From positions 1 through 32,382 of the forward strand of contig JBLFWJ010000013.1 in the NCBI GenBank assembly GCA_047611425.1: a stretch of DNA of 32,382 nucleotides, written 5' to 3'. Both the position numbers and the translations under genes were made by a program. The stretch comes from JBLFWJ01 sp047611425 (GTDB taxonomy: Bacteria > Bacteroidota > Bacteroidia > UBA10329). This document shows positions 32,333 through 32,382 of this stretch, in pieces. The stretch's first letter is position 1. The number at the start of each line of letters is the position of its first letter. The notes beneath the pieces are model-generated. The model worked only from the letters and a program-made list of their open reading frames with translations, made no database searches and was not told the DNA's origin.

Positions 32333-32382
32333 ATGAGTAAGGAATTAGAACCAATTGCAATTGTCGGAATCGGATGCCGATT
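32333..32382 (+). CDS. N-terminus of a type I polyketide synthase (truncated by the window edge)
   Basis: The last 50 bases read MSKELEPIAIVGIGCR followed by a partial codon. PIAIVGIGCRF is the conserved beginning of the beta-ketoacyl synthase domain of type I polyketide synthases. The start is preceded by A-rich sequence and no Shine-Dalgarno site. The rest of the protein lies outside the window, so domain order and product type cannot be judged. Confidence 0.75.
   Translation, partial: MSKELEPIAIVGIGCR

Noticed and set aside
1..32382. CRISPR arrays, rRNA genes, prophage or integrase genes
   Set aside because: I saw no regularly spaced direct repeats, no rRNA signature sequence, and no integrase, capsid or portal-like protein.

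Overview
The window looks like chromosomal DNA of a Bacteroidota bacterium, most probably in the Flavobacteriia. Two proteins end in type IX secretion (T9SS) sorting domains. A PorZ-like T9SS protein sits directly upstream of recO, starts lack obvious Shine-Dalgarno sequences, and several promoters fit the Bacteroidota consensus (TTG, then TAnnTTTG). No species can be named from the sequence alone.

Layout. (1) 1-1163: a tRNA-Asn with promoter and terminator, an inverted D-arm fragment of a tRNA, and an IS6-family insertion sequence, followed by an orphan terminator hairpin. (2) 1164-13859, plus strand: eleven tightly packed genes with gaps of -4 to +33 bases. They encode a nucleotidyltransferase, three cobalamin-type radical SAM enzymes, two methyltransferases, two GT39-like membrane glycosyltransferases, a GT4 glycosyltransferase, a polysaccharide deacetylase and a GNAT acyltransferase. 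(3) 19154-13856, minus strand: a five-gene operon converging on the first (flippase, methyltransferase, SPASM-type radical SAM, cobalamin-type radical SAM, NPPY-type methyltransferase). (4) 19188-23669: an SGNH hydrolase, a secreted arylsulfotransferase-like T9SS cargo and an O-antigen ligase/polymerase with TPRs. (5) 23736-29400: a repeat-containing fibronectin-III T9SS cargo, PorZ and RecO. (6) 29639-32382: a lipoprotein, then a TetR regulator with a palindromic operator touching its start codon, an unrecognised 455-residue protein, and the first 50 bases of a type I polyketide synthase.

How the parts work together. Regions 2-4 read as one locus for making, modifying, flipping and polymerising or ligating an unusual cell-surface glycan or glycolipid. 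Its distinctive feature is five radical SAM enzymes, most of them paired with a class I methyltransferase gene, in one about 18 kb block. This suggests C-methylation, epimerisation or other radical modification of the sugar or lipid. The nearby PorZ is known in Porphyromonas to handle the anionic LPS used to anchor T9SS cargo, so the glycan made here might be that anchor; this link is inference. The PKS operon at the right edge is a second secondary-metabolism or lipid locus, cut by the window end.
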